A stretch of DNA of 64,000 bases from Anthoceros angustus. Taxonomy: Eukaryota > Streptophyta > Anthocerotopsida > Anthocerotales > Anthocerotaceae. The stretch is taken from the NCBI GenBank assembly GCA_010909165.1, contig VJWM01000205.1, forward strand, positions 1-64,000, in the 5' to 3' direction. A program made the translations under genes and the position numbers. Below are positions 13,351-25,500 of the stretch, in pieces. The notes under the pieces were generated by a model. It had not been told where the DNA came from. It searched no databases and saw nothing but the letters and a program-made list of their open reading frames with translations. Within the stretch, counting starts at the first letter, position 1, and each line of letters starts with the position of its first letter.

Positions 13351-13399
13351 GGCTGCTCAAACTGGTAGCTGGGTGTGGCGCGACTTACGGCGTCGCCCA

Positions 13400-14050
13400 G
13401 CGCGTCCCCGCAGGTCGTTGCGGGGTCAGTTCCACGGAATGATTGGTTCTGTTTTGCACGTCGCGGACCGATTCTCGCCTTGTCGTCGTGGCCGTTGCTA
13501 TCCGAGATCGCAACGCGATCGGTTTCACTCCTAATTTCTCTTAAGCGTCCGCCGAGCAGGTCCGGCGTGGCCAAATGTTTAAGGACTCGTTCACGTCCGT
13601 ATCCTACCAGTCCGTCCTATGTTTCGTCTAGCCCGTCTCTCCTACCACGCTCACTACGCATATTACCAGTTGGGGAAGAGTGGGTGGGTTTGCGTGGTCC
13701 GGACCTCCGCCGGTCAGCGAGCCTCTCCGCTCGCCTTCCACGCCGCCAGAGTTCCATTGGTCTCACGCTGCCCGTCGGGCCTGAGACCACCGCCCAAGAG
13801 CAAGGGTCCCTGATCGTTCACCCCTGCACACACCACCACACGTTAGGGTCCATTACCAGGACCTGGATCAGTTTCTCCAGGGCTGTCTTGCCTGCTCGGT
13901 GACTCAGGACTCGCGTTATCAAAGGACACACAAGGGTCTGCAAAGAGAACGCGGTATCAACCCCAAAAGAAAGATGCTTTACTAGAGCAGCCCCTGCCCT
14001 CTTATACTACGCCCTAAGGCGGCGTCTTTATTACACTCCTATTCTGAGCT
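13400..14050 (-). repeat. LTR-like sequence with TATA box, minus copy
   Basis: This is the reverse-complement counterpart of 5950-6510. It carries the minus-strand TATAAGAGGGC word ending near 13997 and the shared block that includes GTCCTTAAACATTTGGCCACGCCGG. It lies downstream, in the minus sense, of the 33-base repeat and the LTKVDHLG peptide. It therefore sits where the 3' LTR of a minus-oriented element would be. Confidence 0.5.
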
Positions 14051-14388
14051 GATGTCCAGCTCAGTGTGCCCTAGCCTCCAGCCCACTATTTCCCTTAGCT
14101 AGCCTATCTTCATCTGCCTACTACAACAGTGCCCATGATTCCGCCTCATCGCGCCCCAATCCCTAGCTCCCTGCGGTGGCGCGCCCAATCGGATGATCCG
14201 CGATGCGGGGCCCCTCCCCCTTCCCGAGACCCCGCTGCCGGAAGCACGGGCACGATGACCGCAATGACCACCAAGTCCTCCTCCTCGCCCCCTCTTAACT
14301 CGATGGTGGGTCCCTCGCCTCGCGGTCCACCTGTGAGGTCGCTCACCTGGGTACTGATGGTGATCCCCTCTCACCCTTTCCCCCTCCT

Positions 14389-14616
14389 GCGTTCGGACCT
14401 TGGGGTCCGGCCTTGCTTCCGGAGTCCGGACCTCAGGGTTCGGTCTCGATTCCGGAGTCCAGACCTCAGGGTTCGGTCTCGATTCCGGAGTCCGGACCTC
14501 AGGGTTCGGTCTCGATTCCGGAGTCCGGACCTCAGGGTCCGGTCTCGATTCCGGAGTCCGGACCTCAGGGTCCGGTCTCGATTTCGGAGTCCGGACCTCA
14601 GGGTCCGGACTCGCGG
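14389..14616. repeat. 33-base tandem repeat, about six copies
   Basis: The unit is close to TCCGGACCTCAGGGTTCGG followed by TCTCGATTCCGGAG. Six or so copies run in register with mostly T/C variation at one position. Because 33 is a multiple of three, several frames on both strands stay open through it and encode 11-residue periodic peptides. Those frames are by-products of the repeat, not evidence of genes. Confidence 0.85.
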
Positions 14617-15640
14617 GGTCCTGGACATCCCCAGCCAGAGCATTCCCCGGGGTCCGTCTTCACCCACCGAACCCCCTGCCTGTCTTGGGTCCCCCTGGAC
14701 TTCTCCCTCTCTGACCCTCTCGGGGCCCTCCTCCCCTTCTTCCCTTCTGGGCGACGGACTTACCTCTTGTCCGGTGGTGTCCGCCGTATCCCGCTCCTCT
14801 TGGTGCTCCCCTTCTCCGCTGCTGCTCTCATCTCCAAACAACGCCCCTAAGGTTCCGGTGGCGGCGCTATCCCCGAGGTCTTCGGCTCGCCCCCCTCCCT
14901 CTGATCCTTCCAGTGGTCCTTCAATCTGTCAGGGGTCAGACAGGACCTCCAGTGCCTTGAGGAGCTCCGAGTGGTAGTAGGCAACGGTGGTGGGTTCAGA
15001 AATGGTAGCTGGTTCTGGTAGGGTAAGGATCGGTTGTGGTAGAGCTAGGACCCATAGTTTTAGAACATCTTGTGGGAGGGAAAACCCCGGGGCTTCCGAG
15101 GCTTCCCCCTCTTGCGGCCACACTTATTGCTGATGGGGGTGGCCGCTCGTTTCTCAACTTCCTGGCCTCCTGGGTAACACGAGCGAAGATGATCCGCCCC
15201 CAGTCCGCTCTCTTGCCTCTCTGAAGGGCGTGGAGGAAAACGAGCAGATTGTCACCAAGGTGGTCTACCTTGGTGAGCATGTTCTAGTGGATAATAATCT
15301 TTGCCACTGCCCTCACCCGTCGGTCCAGCAGGTCCGACATCAACCACCTGTTAGAGGACCGCAGTGTCCCCGGCCTCAGTAGTGCCACCTTTCGTCGCCT
15401 CCACCTTCCCCTTCACCTTAAGGGGCTCCGGAACCACTCCTCCTATCTCCTCCGCTGGGCGATTGTAGACCGCCCTAAGGACCTCCACGGTCCATCTCCT
15501 CGGGTCCTCATGCAGGCTCTTAGAGCGGAAGGTTTTGTTGGCCGCCGCTAGCATCTTCCGGGCATACTCCCAGACCAGCGTCACGCTATCGAAGGTCCAC
15601 ACTGCCTGGAAGATGTCCAGCCATTCTGCATTTGCCTCTT
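14617..15640 (-). mobile_element. Decayed LTR-retroelement interior, minus-strand copy
   Basis: The minus frame 15280-14996 starts MLTKVDHLGDNLLVFLHA, matching the plus-strand copy at 3337-3440. A second minus frame at 15602-15351 (83 residues) lies just upstream. Together with the tandem repeat and the LTR-like block that follow in the minus sense, this is the 3' part of a second copy of the same retroelement. It is shorter than the plus copy. Confidence 0.4.
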
Positions 15641-15749
15641 ACGCCCGCCACTAGGGTCCGAATCCGTAGTCACCGTGACAATGTTTTTCTCCACTAAGCG
15701 CAATGGACCTTAGCCGTCGCTCATCCCTCCGCTGTCGCGCATCCCTCCA

Positions 15750-16320
15750 CCTTGATAATAATTAGATTGAATATTGAACACTGTAAGATGATATTTGAAT
15801 ATGACATACCTTGATAATTATGAGATTGAGTACGGAACACTGAAAGATATTTGAATATTGAATGAACTTAACCAAAATTTTGCGATTCATCTAAGGGAAC
15901 CTGCATGTATTTCCACAACATGGATTGATCCATTTGGGCAGTTTTTTGTAAGATGAGCAAGTAGAGCAAGTGTTGAGTTTCCCATCCCCATTCAATTCCA
16001 TAGTAGTATTATTCTAACTAAGTTTTTGAATCAATGTTGCTTAGTATTCGTCTAAAGTCTGAGATCTATCATCACCCACTCTTGTATTCAAGATCTGTCA
16101 TCACCTACTCAAGAAGCAACCCTTTTACATTACTATCATTAAAGAAGTTATACCAAAAATGAAAAGATAATAAGAATTGAAACTTTTATCAAAATATAAG
16201 AAGAATATTTTTAATAAAAAATTATTAGGAATTTAAAAATTTGAATAAAAATTAATTATCTTAACATGAGTTAAAAGTTCATGTATCATACATAACTCAC
16301 ATTCCTAGTGGAGGGGTGAT
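15750..16320. other. AT-rich spacer upstream of the dynamin gene, with a tandem duplication
   Basis: The sequence becomes strongly AT-rich. At 15750-15868 a unit of about 60 bases beginning CCTTGATAAT is present twice in tandem with small differences. No coding signal is visible. It is likely 5' flanking DNA of the dynamin gene that begins at 16572. Confidence 0.5.
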
Positions 16321-16571
16321 ATTCCACCTACCTAATATGTATCACATTTCTGTATGGTCTCTGGTGATAGTCTAATAGCGAAGCGATTATCTCAAACGAT
16401 GTTAGAAGGCCATTCCCCATCTCGGGCGGTCTTTTTTTGGCAGCACTTCGCGGAAGGGAACGTGGTCGCGGTACAGTTTGGTGTAGACCAGAATTGAGCG
16501 AGCTGCCTGGAGATCCGGACTGCCAAGCTTGGATCTGAGGCATCAGCCGATCGGCAGATCGGCAGGGCGAG

Positions 16572-19500
16572 ATGGAGAATTTGATTTTGCTAGCTGACTC
16601 TATGCAGCAGGCTGCTGCAATGCTGGCGGACGACGATGCCGATGATCCAGTGAAGACCGCTTCCACCTTCATGAACGTCGTGGCCCTTGGCAGTGTTGTA
16701 CGTCCAAAGCCCTCAGCTCGAGAAGCATGTTCTGACTTCCGCGAGTGCTGGTGCAGCTGATTTCGGGTAGATCTTGTTTCGGGCTAGGGTGGGGAGGGGC
16801 CAAGGGCGACAGTCTTAAGTCCATGCTTTTCTGTCTGCTTGATTGCTTTGAGAATCTAAGGCGGCAGTGGCGCGCTGTGTGCTTTCGTGGCTTTCGAGGG
16901 CTCGATCTCGACCAGCTTGTACCCCTGAACGTTTTTCTCTTGCGTTTTATCGTGATATCTGCTGTGGAGGATTTCAGACTCTGACGCATGCATTGTTTTC
17001 AGGGCGCGGGGAAATCGGCAGTGCTGAACAGCTTGATAGGGCATCCTGTGCTGGTACGCATTCTATTGGAATTCCCGGGATGTTTGTGGAGCTGGAGACT
17101 TTGCAGGTCATACTGCTCAAAATGAAAGGTCCCTAGCTGTGTCACTGTAGTAGGTTAATATAAGTCCGCTAAAGCCACCCCGTCTAGCTCTTCGATTTCC
17201 ATGCGGCAAGTGGGTGCCGAAACGCGATTAGGTTCTTTCTGCAGTACTTGTTTCACTTGAAATTGCGCTAGAGCCAAGCTTATTATAGAAATTCTACCCA
17301 CAGGACAACTGGAACCTGCTGCCCTTGGCCACTTGTTGCATCGTGTTCTCGTTTTGATTATTGTCTGATGGTTTGAGTTTACACATTTCTCAATTTGGTT
17401 TCTTTGGAAAGAAGGCATTGATGAAGTTGCTGGCCCCATCTGGCAGCCTACAGGGGAGAATGGCGCAACACGTGCACCCATTGTGATTGAAATGGAGCGC
17501 ACTGAGTCAGTTGGTAGAGGCCTGTATCTGTTACTCGAAGGGAAAACATCACAAGTTACTGCAAGTAAGAATTACCCTGTTGCTTTTGGTGCGTTAGTGT
17601 TCGTGGTGTGACCTTGGACCCTACAAAGCCAAGAAAGTTCTTTACTTTTGAAGCAGTAGTCTTACGCACCTTGGTCTAAGTGTCTATTGTCTGCAGTGGA
17701 CGTCCTGTCTATTGGTTGAGAAGCCTGTTGATGAGTTTTTGGAACTGTTGTGGATACCTGCTTCTTTGAGTTTGAGAAGGGTAACTCTTAGATATCAGTA
17801 CACGCCATTAGGTGGTTGTGTATTGTCACAGTAGCCCTTTGTTTGCTACTGTAGCCCTTAAACTCATGTGGATGGACACCTGTTCAATGTTCTGGTAGGT
17901 GAATTACGACATTCATTGCAAGGCAGGTTAAGCAAGCTGGGACTCAACTCAAGAAGTAGCTCGCAAGGGATCAATCTGCATCTTCGCTCAAGTTCAGGTT
18001 AGTTGGCAGATCTGTGTGATGTAATCAACGCGGTGTCCAGGTTGTTGGTGACTATGGGATGGGCTCAGTGTGTTGCTTTCAGAGGGATGTGTTGCCTCTT
18101 ATGTCATGCTGTGTGGTGCACTGGTAGCATTATGAAAGCATTACTGCTACCTCTGTGGTATTGATGATAAGGGGCTGAGTTGTTACTCTAGTCAGATGGT
18201 CTAGGCTCATTGTTTGCCATTTGATTTGCAGCACCGCCTTTGAAGCTGATTGATCTACCTGGTTTGGATGCACGAGCGGGGTCAGACGATTCACTGGTAC
18301 GTAGGCTGGTCTGTCTTCATCTTTGCTGTTATAGTATATTTTCCAAGCCTTGATCTTGAACCTTAGACTTGCCAGAAGCAGAGGAGGCATGAGGACATGT
18401 TATATATTATCGTGGTCTTTGGTGTGTATTTTCTGGTGCAATTCCAGCTGCAAGATTATGCCACCCACAACGATGCCATTTTACTGGTTGTGGTGCAAGC
18501 AACCTCAGCTCGAGATGTTACTGGTAACAGAGCTTTGAAGGTAGCTCAAGAGCTCGATCCAGATGGTAAGTTTATGAAGATCTGCAGGCCTGCCAACAGA
18601 TCAATTGTGAGCATTTGTATTTTGTTGACACTCTTTGCTCATGACCTCAGGTACAAGGACAGTTGGAGTCATCAGTAAAGTGGATCAAGCCGAGTCTGAT
18701 CAGAAAAGCTTAGCTGCTGTCCAAGCACTTCTTTTGGGGCAGGGACCAAGTATCACACAAGATATTGCATGGGTAGCTTTGATTGGTCAGTCAGTATCAA
18801 TTGCTGCTGCCCACGGTGGATCAATGGCTGGAGACGATTCCTTGGAAACTGCATGGAGAGCAGAGAAGGAGAAGTTGAAAACTATACTCAGTGGAGCACC
18901 ATCTGCTGCTCTTGGTCGATTATCGCTTGTCGAAAAACTTGCGGAGGTGATCCGGAAAAGACTGAAAATGCGCCTTCCAAATCTGCTTTCAGGGTATGTG
19001 TTGATCTCTGCCCTTTATTGTTCCAAACACACATGAAGAATGCACCATTGTTTTGGCAAGAAGTACACAATGCAATATCTCAGCAGGAAGGTAACATGAC
19101 CTTTGCTGCACAGCTTGGAGGGAAGATCCCAAGCTGTGGAAGATGAGCTAGTTCGACTTGGAGAACAGATGGTGCAAACATCAGAAGGCACAAGGGCTAT
19201 TGCGCTTGAGTTGTGTCGCGAGTTCGAAGACAAGTTTCTTCAGCACATCCAAACTGGCGAGGTAAATGGTTGTGGAAAGCTTATCTATGTAGACGTGCAG
19301 GATTGGAAATGTGTTGGTCAATGCATGATATGTTCACATGGCCCTCTTCTCTATTTGCAGGGTGCAGGCTGGAAGGTTGTGCAAAGCTTCGAGGGAGGGC
19401 TTCCGAACAGGATCAAAGCTCTCCCACTTAATGATATTTTTGACATAAACAATATTAAAAAGGTGATCCAACACTCATAATTTTTCTAGACTAGAATGCA

Positions 19501-22500
19501 GAGCTCTTCGGTGCTATTTGGGTGTAAAACAGGATGAGTTTTGCTTTAGCAAATTGGAATGTAAAAACAGAATTTTTCGTGTGCTATTAAGAGATTTGTA
19601 AGGTATCAGGAGGACAGCAGTATTTTGTGGGACCTCCTGGGAGGAGCTGACTGGAAATTCCGTGTTGTTCTGTTCAGTTGGTGTTGGAGGCAGATGGCTA
19701 TCAGCCGTACCTGCTTTCTCCTGAAAAGGGACTGAGGGCACTTGTTCGGAAAGCACTAGAGTTAGCAAAGGAACCAGGGAGACAGTGTGTAGATGAGGTT
19801 GGTGCTGCTTAATTTTTCTGTCTGCTGTAATGTTTTGGAGCTTTTTCGGGTGACAATAGTATAATCTGTGGGGTTTTGGTCACAGGTCCATCGCATTCTC
19901 GTTGACATAGTTTCATCTGCTGCCTCTTCAACTCCTGGGTTGAGCAGATACCCTCCATTGAAACGAGAAGTAGGTCTCAGTAAATGGCGGTTTGCTAAGT
20001 GATGTGCAGCTAGGTTTTCAATGTGCAGAATGAAATACTGATTTGTCCGCTTTACAGTACTAAAGCTTGATTTTTCCTGGTTCCATTTGCAGATTGTGGC
20101 CATTGCTACTGCTGCCCTAGATGGGTACCGAGTGGAGGCCAAAACTATGGTAGTTGCCCTTGTGGACATGGAGCGCTCCTTCATCCCTCCCCAACATTTT
20201 ATCAGACTTGTGCAGCGCAGGTGGAACTTGTCCTATATTGTGAAAGAACTATTCTCAGAGCTAATTGCTTCAGTGTACAGTCAGGCAGTCGAGAAAGACA
20301 ACTAAGTGCAAAGAGCGATTTTGCTAAGTGTCTATTGGTTGAGAAGCCTGTTGATGAGTTTTGCTTTAGCAAATTGGAATGTAAAACAGGATGAGTTTTG
20401 GAACTGTTGTGGATACCTGCTTTCTCCTGAAAAGGGACTGAGGGCACTTGTTCGGAAAGCACTAGAGTTAGCAAAGGAACCAGGGAGACAGTGTGTAGAT
20501 GAGGTTGGTGCTGCTTAATTTTTCTGTCTGCTGTAATGTTTTGGAGCTTTTCGGGTGACAATAGTATAATCTGTGGGGTTTTGGTCACAGGTCCATCGCA
20601 TTCTCGTTGACATAGTTTCATCTGCTGCCTCTTCAACTCCTGGGTTGAGCAGATACCCTCCATTGAAACGAGAAGTAGGTCTCAGTAAATGGCGGTTTGC
20701 TAAGTGTCTATTGGTTGAGAAGCCTGTTGATGAGTTTTGCTTTAGCAAATTGGAATGTAAAACAGGATGAGTTTTGGAACTGTTGTGGAAAGCTTAGCTG
20801 CTGTCCAAGCACTTCTTTTGGGGCAGGGACCAAGTATCACACAAGATATTGCATGGGTAGCTTTGATTGGTCAGTCAGTATCAATTGCTGCTGCCCACGG
20901 TGGATCAAGCCGAGTCTGATCAGAAAAGCTTAGCTGCTGTCCAAGCACTTCTTTTGGGGCAGGGACCAAGTATCACACAAGATATTGCATGGGTAGCTTT
21001 GATTGGTCAGTCAGTATCAATTGCTGCTGCCCACGGTGGATCAAGCCGAGTCTGATCAGAAAAGCTCAAGAAGTAGCTCGCAAGGGATCAATCTGCATCT
21101 TCGCTCAAGTTCAGGTTAGTTGGCAGATCTGTGTGATGTAATCAACGCGGTGTCCAGGTTGTTGGTGACTATGGGATGGGCTCAGTGTGTTGCTTTCAGA
21201 GGGATGTGTTGCCTCTTATGTCATGCTGTGTGGTGCACTGGTAGCATTATGAAAGCATTACTGCTACCTCTGTGGTATTGATGATAAGGGGCTGAGTTGT
21301 TACTCTAGTCAGATGGTCTAGGCTCATTGTTTGCCATTTGATTTGCAGCACCGCCTTTGAAGCTGATTGATCTACCTGGTTTGGATGCACGCGGGTCAGA
21401 CGATTCACTGGTACGTAGGCTGGTCTGTCTTCATCTTTGCTGTTATAGTATATTTTCCAAGCCTTGATCTTGAACCTTAGACTTGCCAGAAGCAGAGGAG
21501 GCATGAGGACATGTTATATATTATCGTGGTCTTTGGTGTGTATTTTCTGGTGCAATTCCAGCTGCAAGATTATGCCACCCACAACGATGCCATTTTACTG
21601 GTTGTGGTGCAAGCAACCTCAGCTCGAGATGTTACTGGTAACAGAGCTTTGAAGGTAGCTCAAGAGCTCGATCCAGATGGTAAGTTTATGAAGATCTGCA
21701 GGCCTGCCAACAGATCAATTGTGAGCATTTGTATTTTGTTGACACTCTTTGCTCATGACCTCAGGTACAAGGACAGTTGGAGTCATCAGTAAAGTGGATC
21801 AAGCCGAGTCTGATCAGAAAAGCTTAGCTGCTGTCCAAGCACTTCTTTTGGGGCAGGGACCAAGTATCACACAAGATATTGCATGGGTAGCTTTGATTGG
21901 TCAGTCAGTATCAATTGCTGCCCACGGTGGATCAATGGCTGGAGCGATTCCTTGGAAACTGCATGGAGAGCAGAGAAGGAGAAGTTGAAAACTATACTCA
22001 GTGGAGCACCATCTGCTGCTCTTGGTCGATTATCGCTTGTCGAAAAACTTGCGGAGGTGATCCGAAAAGACTGAAAATGCGCCTTCAAATCTGCTTTCAG
22101 GGTATGTGTTGATCTCTGCCCTTTATTGTTCCAAACACATGAAGAATGCACCATTGTTTTGGCAAGAAGTACACAATGCAATATCTCAGCAGGAAGGTAA
22201 CATGACCTTTGCTGCACAGCTTGGAGGTGATCCGGAAAAGACTGAAAATGCGCCTTCAAATCTGCTTTCAGGGTATGTGTTGATCTCTGCCCTTTATTGT
22301 TCCAAACACATGAAGAATGCACCATTGTTTTGGCAAGAAGTACACAATGCAATATCTCAGCAGGAAGGTAACATGACCTTTGCTGCACAGCTTGGAGGGA
22401 AGATCCCAAGCTGTGGAAGATGAGCTAGTTCGACTTGGAGAACAGATGGTGCAAACATCAGAAGGCACAAGGGCTATTGCGCTTGAGTTGTGTCGCGAGT

Positions 22501-25500
22501 TCGAAGACAAGTTTCTTCAGCACATCCAAACTGGCGAGGTAAATGGTTGTGGTGCAAGCAACCTCAGCTCGAGATGTTACTGGTAACAGAGCTTTGAAGG
22601 TAGCTCAAGAGCTCGATCCAGATGGTAAGTTTATGAAGATCTGCAGGCCTGCCAACAGATCAATTGTGAGCATTTGTATTTTGTTGACACTCTTTGCTCA
22701 TGACCTCAGGTACAAGGACAGTTGGAGTCATCAGTAAAGTGGATCAATCTGCATCTTCGCTCAAGTTCAGGTTAGTTGGCAGATCTGTGTGATGTAATCA
22801 ACGCGGTGTCCAGGTTGTTGGTGACTATGGGATGGGCTCAGTGTGTTGCTTTCAGAGGGATGTGTTGCCTCTTATGTCATGCTGTGTGGTGCACTGGTAG
22901 CATTATGAAAGCATTACTGCTACCTCTGTGGTATTGATGATAAGGGGCTGAGTTGTTACTCTAGTCAGATGGTCTAGGCTCATTGTTTGCCATTTGATTT
23001 GCAGCACCGCCTTTGAAGCTGATTGATCTACCTGGTTTGGATGCACGAGCAGGGTCAGACGATTCACTGGTACGTAGGCTGGTCTGTCTTCATCTTTGCT
23101 GTTATAGTATATTTTCCAAGCCTTGATCTTGAACCTTAGACTTGCCAGAAGCAGAGGAGGCATGAGGACATGTTATATATTATCGTGGTCTTTGGTGTGT
23201 ATTTTCTGGTGCAATTCCAGCTGCAAGATTATGCCACCCACAACGATGCCATTTTACTGGTTGTGGTGCAAGCAACCTCAGCTCGAGATGTTACTGGTAA
23301 CAGAGCTTTGAAGGTAGCTCAAGAGCTCGATCCAGATGGTAAGTTTATGAAGATCTGCAGGCCTGCCAACAGATCAATTGTGAGCATTTGTATTTTGTTG
23401 ACACTCTTTGCTCATGACCTCAGGTACAAGGACAGTTGGAGTCATCAGTAAAGTGGATCAAGCCGAGTCTGATCAGAAAAGCTTAGCTGCTGTCCAAGCA
23501 CTTCTTTTGGGGCAGGGACCAAGTATCACACAAGATATTGCATGGGTAGCTTTGATTGGTCAGTCAGTATCAATTGCTGCTGCCCACGGTGGATCAATGG
23601 CTGGAGACGATTCCTTGGAAACTGCATGGAGAGCAGAGAAGGCTGAGTTGTTACTCTAGTCAGATGGTCTAGGCTCATTGTTTGCCATTTGATTTGCAGC
23701 ACCGCCTTTGAAGCTGATTGATCTACCTGGTTTGGATGCACGAGCAGGGTCAGACGATTCACTGGTACGTAGGCTGGTCTGTCTATTGGTTGAGAAGCCT
23801 GTTGATGAGTTTTGCTTTAGCAAATTGGAATGTAAAACAGAATTTTCGTGTGCTATTAAGAGATTTGTAAGGTATCAGGAGGACAGCAGTATTTTGTTGA
23901 CACTCTTTGCTCATGACCTCAGGTACAAGGACAGTTGGAGTCATCAGTAAAGTGGATCAAGCCGAGTCTGATCAGAAAAGCTTAGCTGCTGTCCAAGCAC
24001 TTCTTTTGGGGCAGGGACCTCCTGGGAGGAGCTGACTGGAAATTCCGTGTTGTTCTGTTCAGTTGGTGTTGGAGGCAGATGGCTATCAGCCGATCGGCAG
24101 GGACCAAGTATCACACAAGATATTGCATGGGTAGCTTTGATTGGTCAGTCAGTATCAATTGCTGCTGCCCACGGTGGATCAAGCCGAGTCTGATCAGAAA
24201 AGCTCAAGATGCAGAGCTCTTCGGTGCTATTTGGGTGTAAAACAGGATGAGTTTTGCTTTAGCAAATTGGAATGTAAAACAGAATTTTCGTGTGCTATTA
24301 AGAGATTTGTAAGGTATCAGGAGGACAGCAGTATTTTGTGGGACCTCCTGGGAGGAGCTGACTGGAAATTCCGTGTTGTTCTGTTCAGTTGGTGTTGGAG
24401 GCAGATGGCTATCAGCCGTACCTGCTTTCTCCTGAAAAGGGACTGAGGGCACTTGTTCGGAAAGCACTAGAGTTAGCAAAGGAACCAGGGAGACAGTGTG
24501 TAGATGAGGTTGGTGCTGCTTAATTTTTCTGTCTGCTGTAATGTTTTGGAGCTTTTTCGGGTGACAATAGTATAATCTGTGGGGTTTTTGGTCACAGGTC
24601 CATCGCATTCTCGTTGACATAGTTTCATCTGCTGCCTCTTCAACTCCTGGGTTGAGCAGATACCCTCCATTGAAACGAGAAGTAGGTCTCAGTAAATGGC
24701 GGTTTGCTAAGTGATGTGCAGCTAGGTTTTCAATGTGCAGAATGAAATACTGATTTGTCCGCTTTACAGTACTAAAGCTTGATTTTTTCCTGGTTCCATT
24801 TGCAGATTGTGGCCATTGCTACTGCTGCCCTAGATGGGTACCGAGTGGAGGCCAAAACTATGGTAGTTGCCCTTGTGGACATGGAGCGCTCCTTCATCCC
24901 TCCCCAACATTTTATCAGACTTGTGCAGCGCAGGTGGAACTTGTCCTATATTGTGAAAGAACTATTCTCAGAGCTAATTGCTTCAGTGTACAGTCAGGCA
25001 GTCGAGAAAGACAACTAAGTGCAAAGAGCGATTTTGCTAAGTGTCTGGATGCTTTAATGCAGATTGGACAGGCTAAGGAGAGAAGAGGAGCAAAAGACAA
25101 GACAGTCAAGAAAAGCTCAAGATGCAGAGCAGGCTCTTCTCAACAAGGTAGAGTGACATGGGATGGCGATGCTAAAGGCCAGTTTAACTCCCCTGAATTT
25201 GGATGGCTGTCAAAGTCTCATGTGTTGGTGGCCTCTACGCTTCATGTTTCACTTGAGTATTAACGTGTAGGCATGTACGCTGCAGGCTACTGCACCTCAG
25301 TCAAATGCCACAGGAAGTCTGAAGTCTCTGAAAGGCCAGGTACAAGTAGAAAAGGATGCGAAAGAGGGTGCAACAACCTTGCAGACAATTACTGGGCCGG
25401 AGGGCCAGATAATAGTTGCAGGTAGGTTATGAAAGCAGTTTCTTGCTGTGCGACTGGGTGCTTCTTGTTTTCATTTTGGTTGGATTGTATGCTACCAAAA

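Noticed and set aside
14389-14616. CRISPR-like array
   Set aside because: Units are directly adjacent with no unique spacers, and the genome is eukaryotic.
14129-14977. 282-residue plus-strand frame and overlapping minus frame
   Set aside because: Both are produced by the 33-base tandem repeat and GC-rich flanks; no domain is visible.
21247-24446. Repeated open frames (for example the 93- and 62-residue frames at 18.4, 21.5 and 23.2 kb) as a small gene family
   Set aside because: They are DRP2 exons 5-7 read together with intron sequence, repeated because the locus is recopied; none has its own start or family identity.
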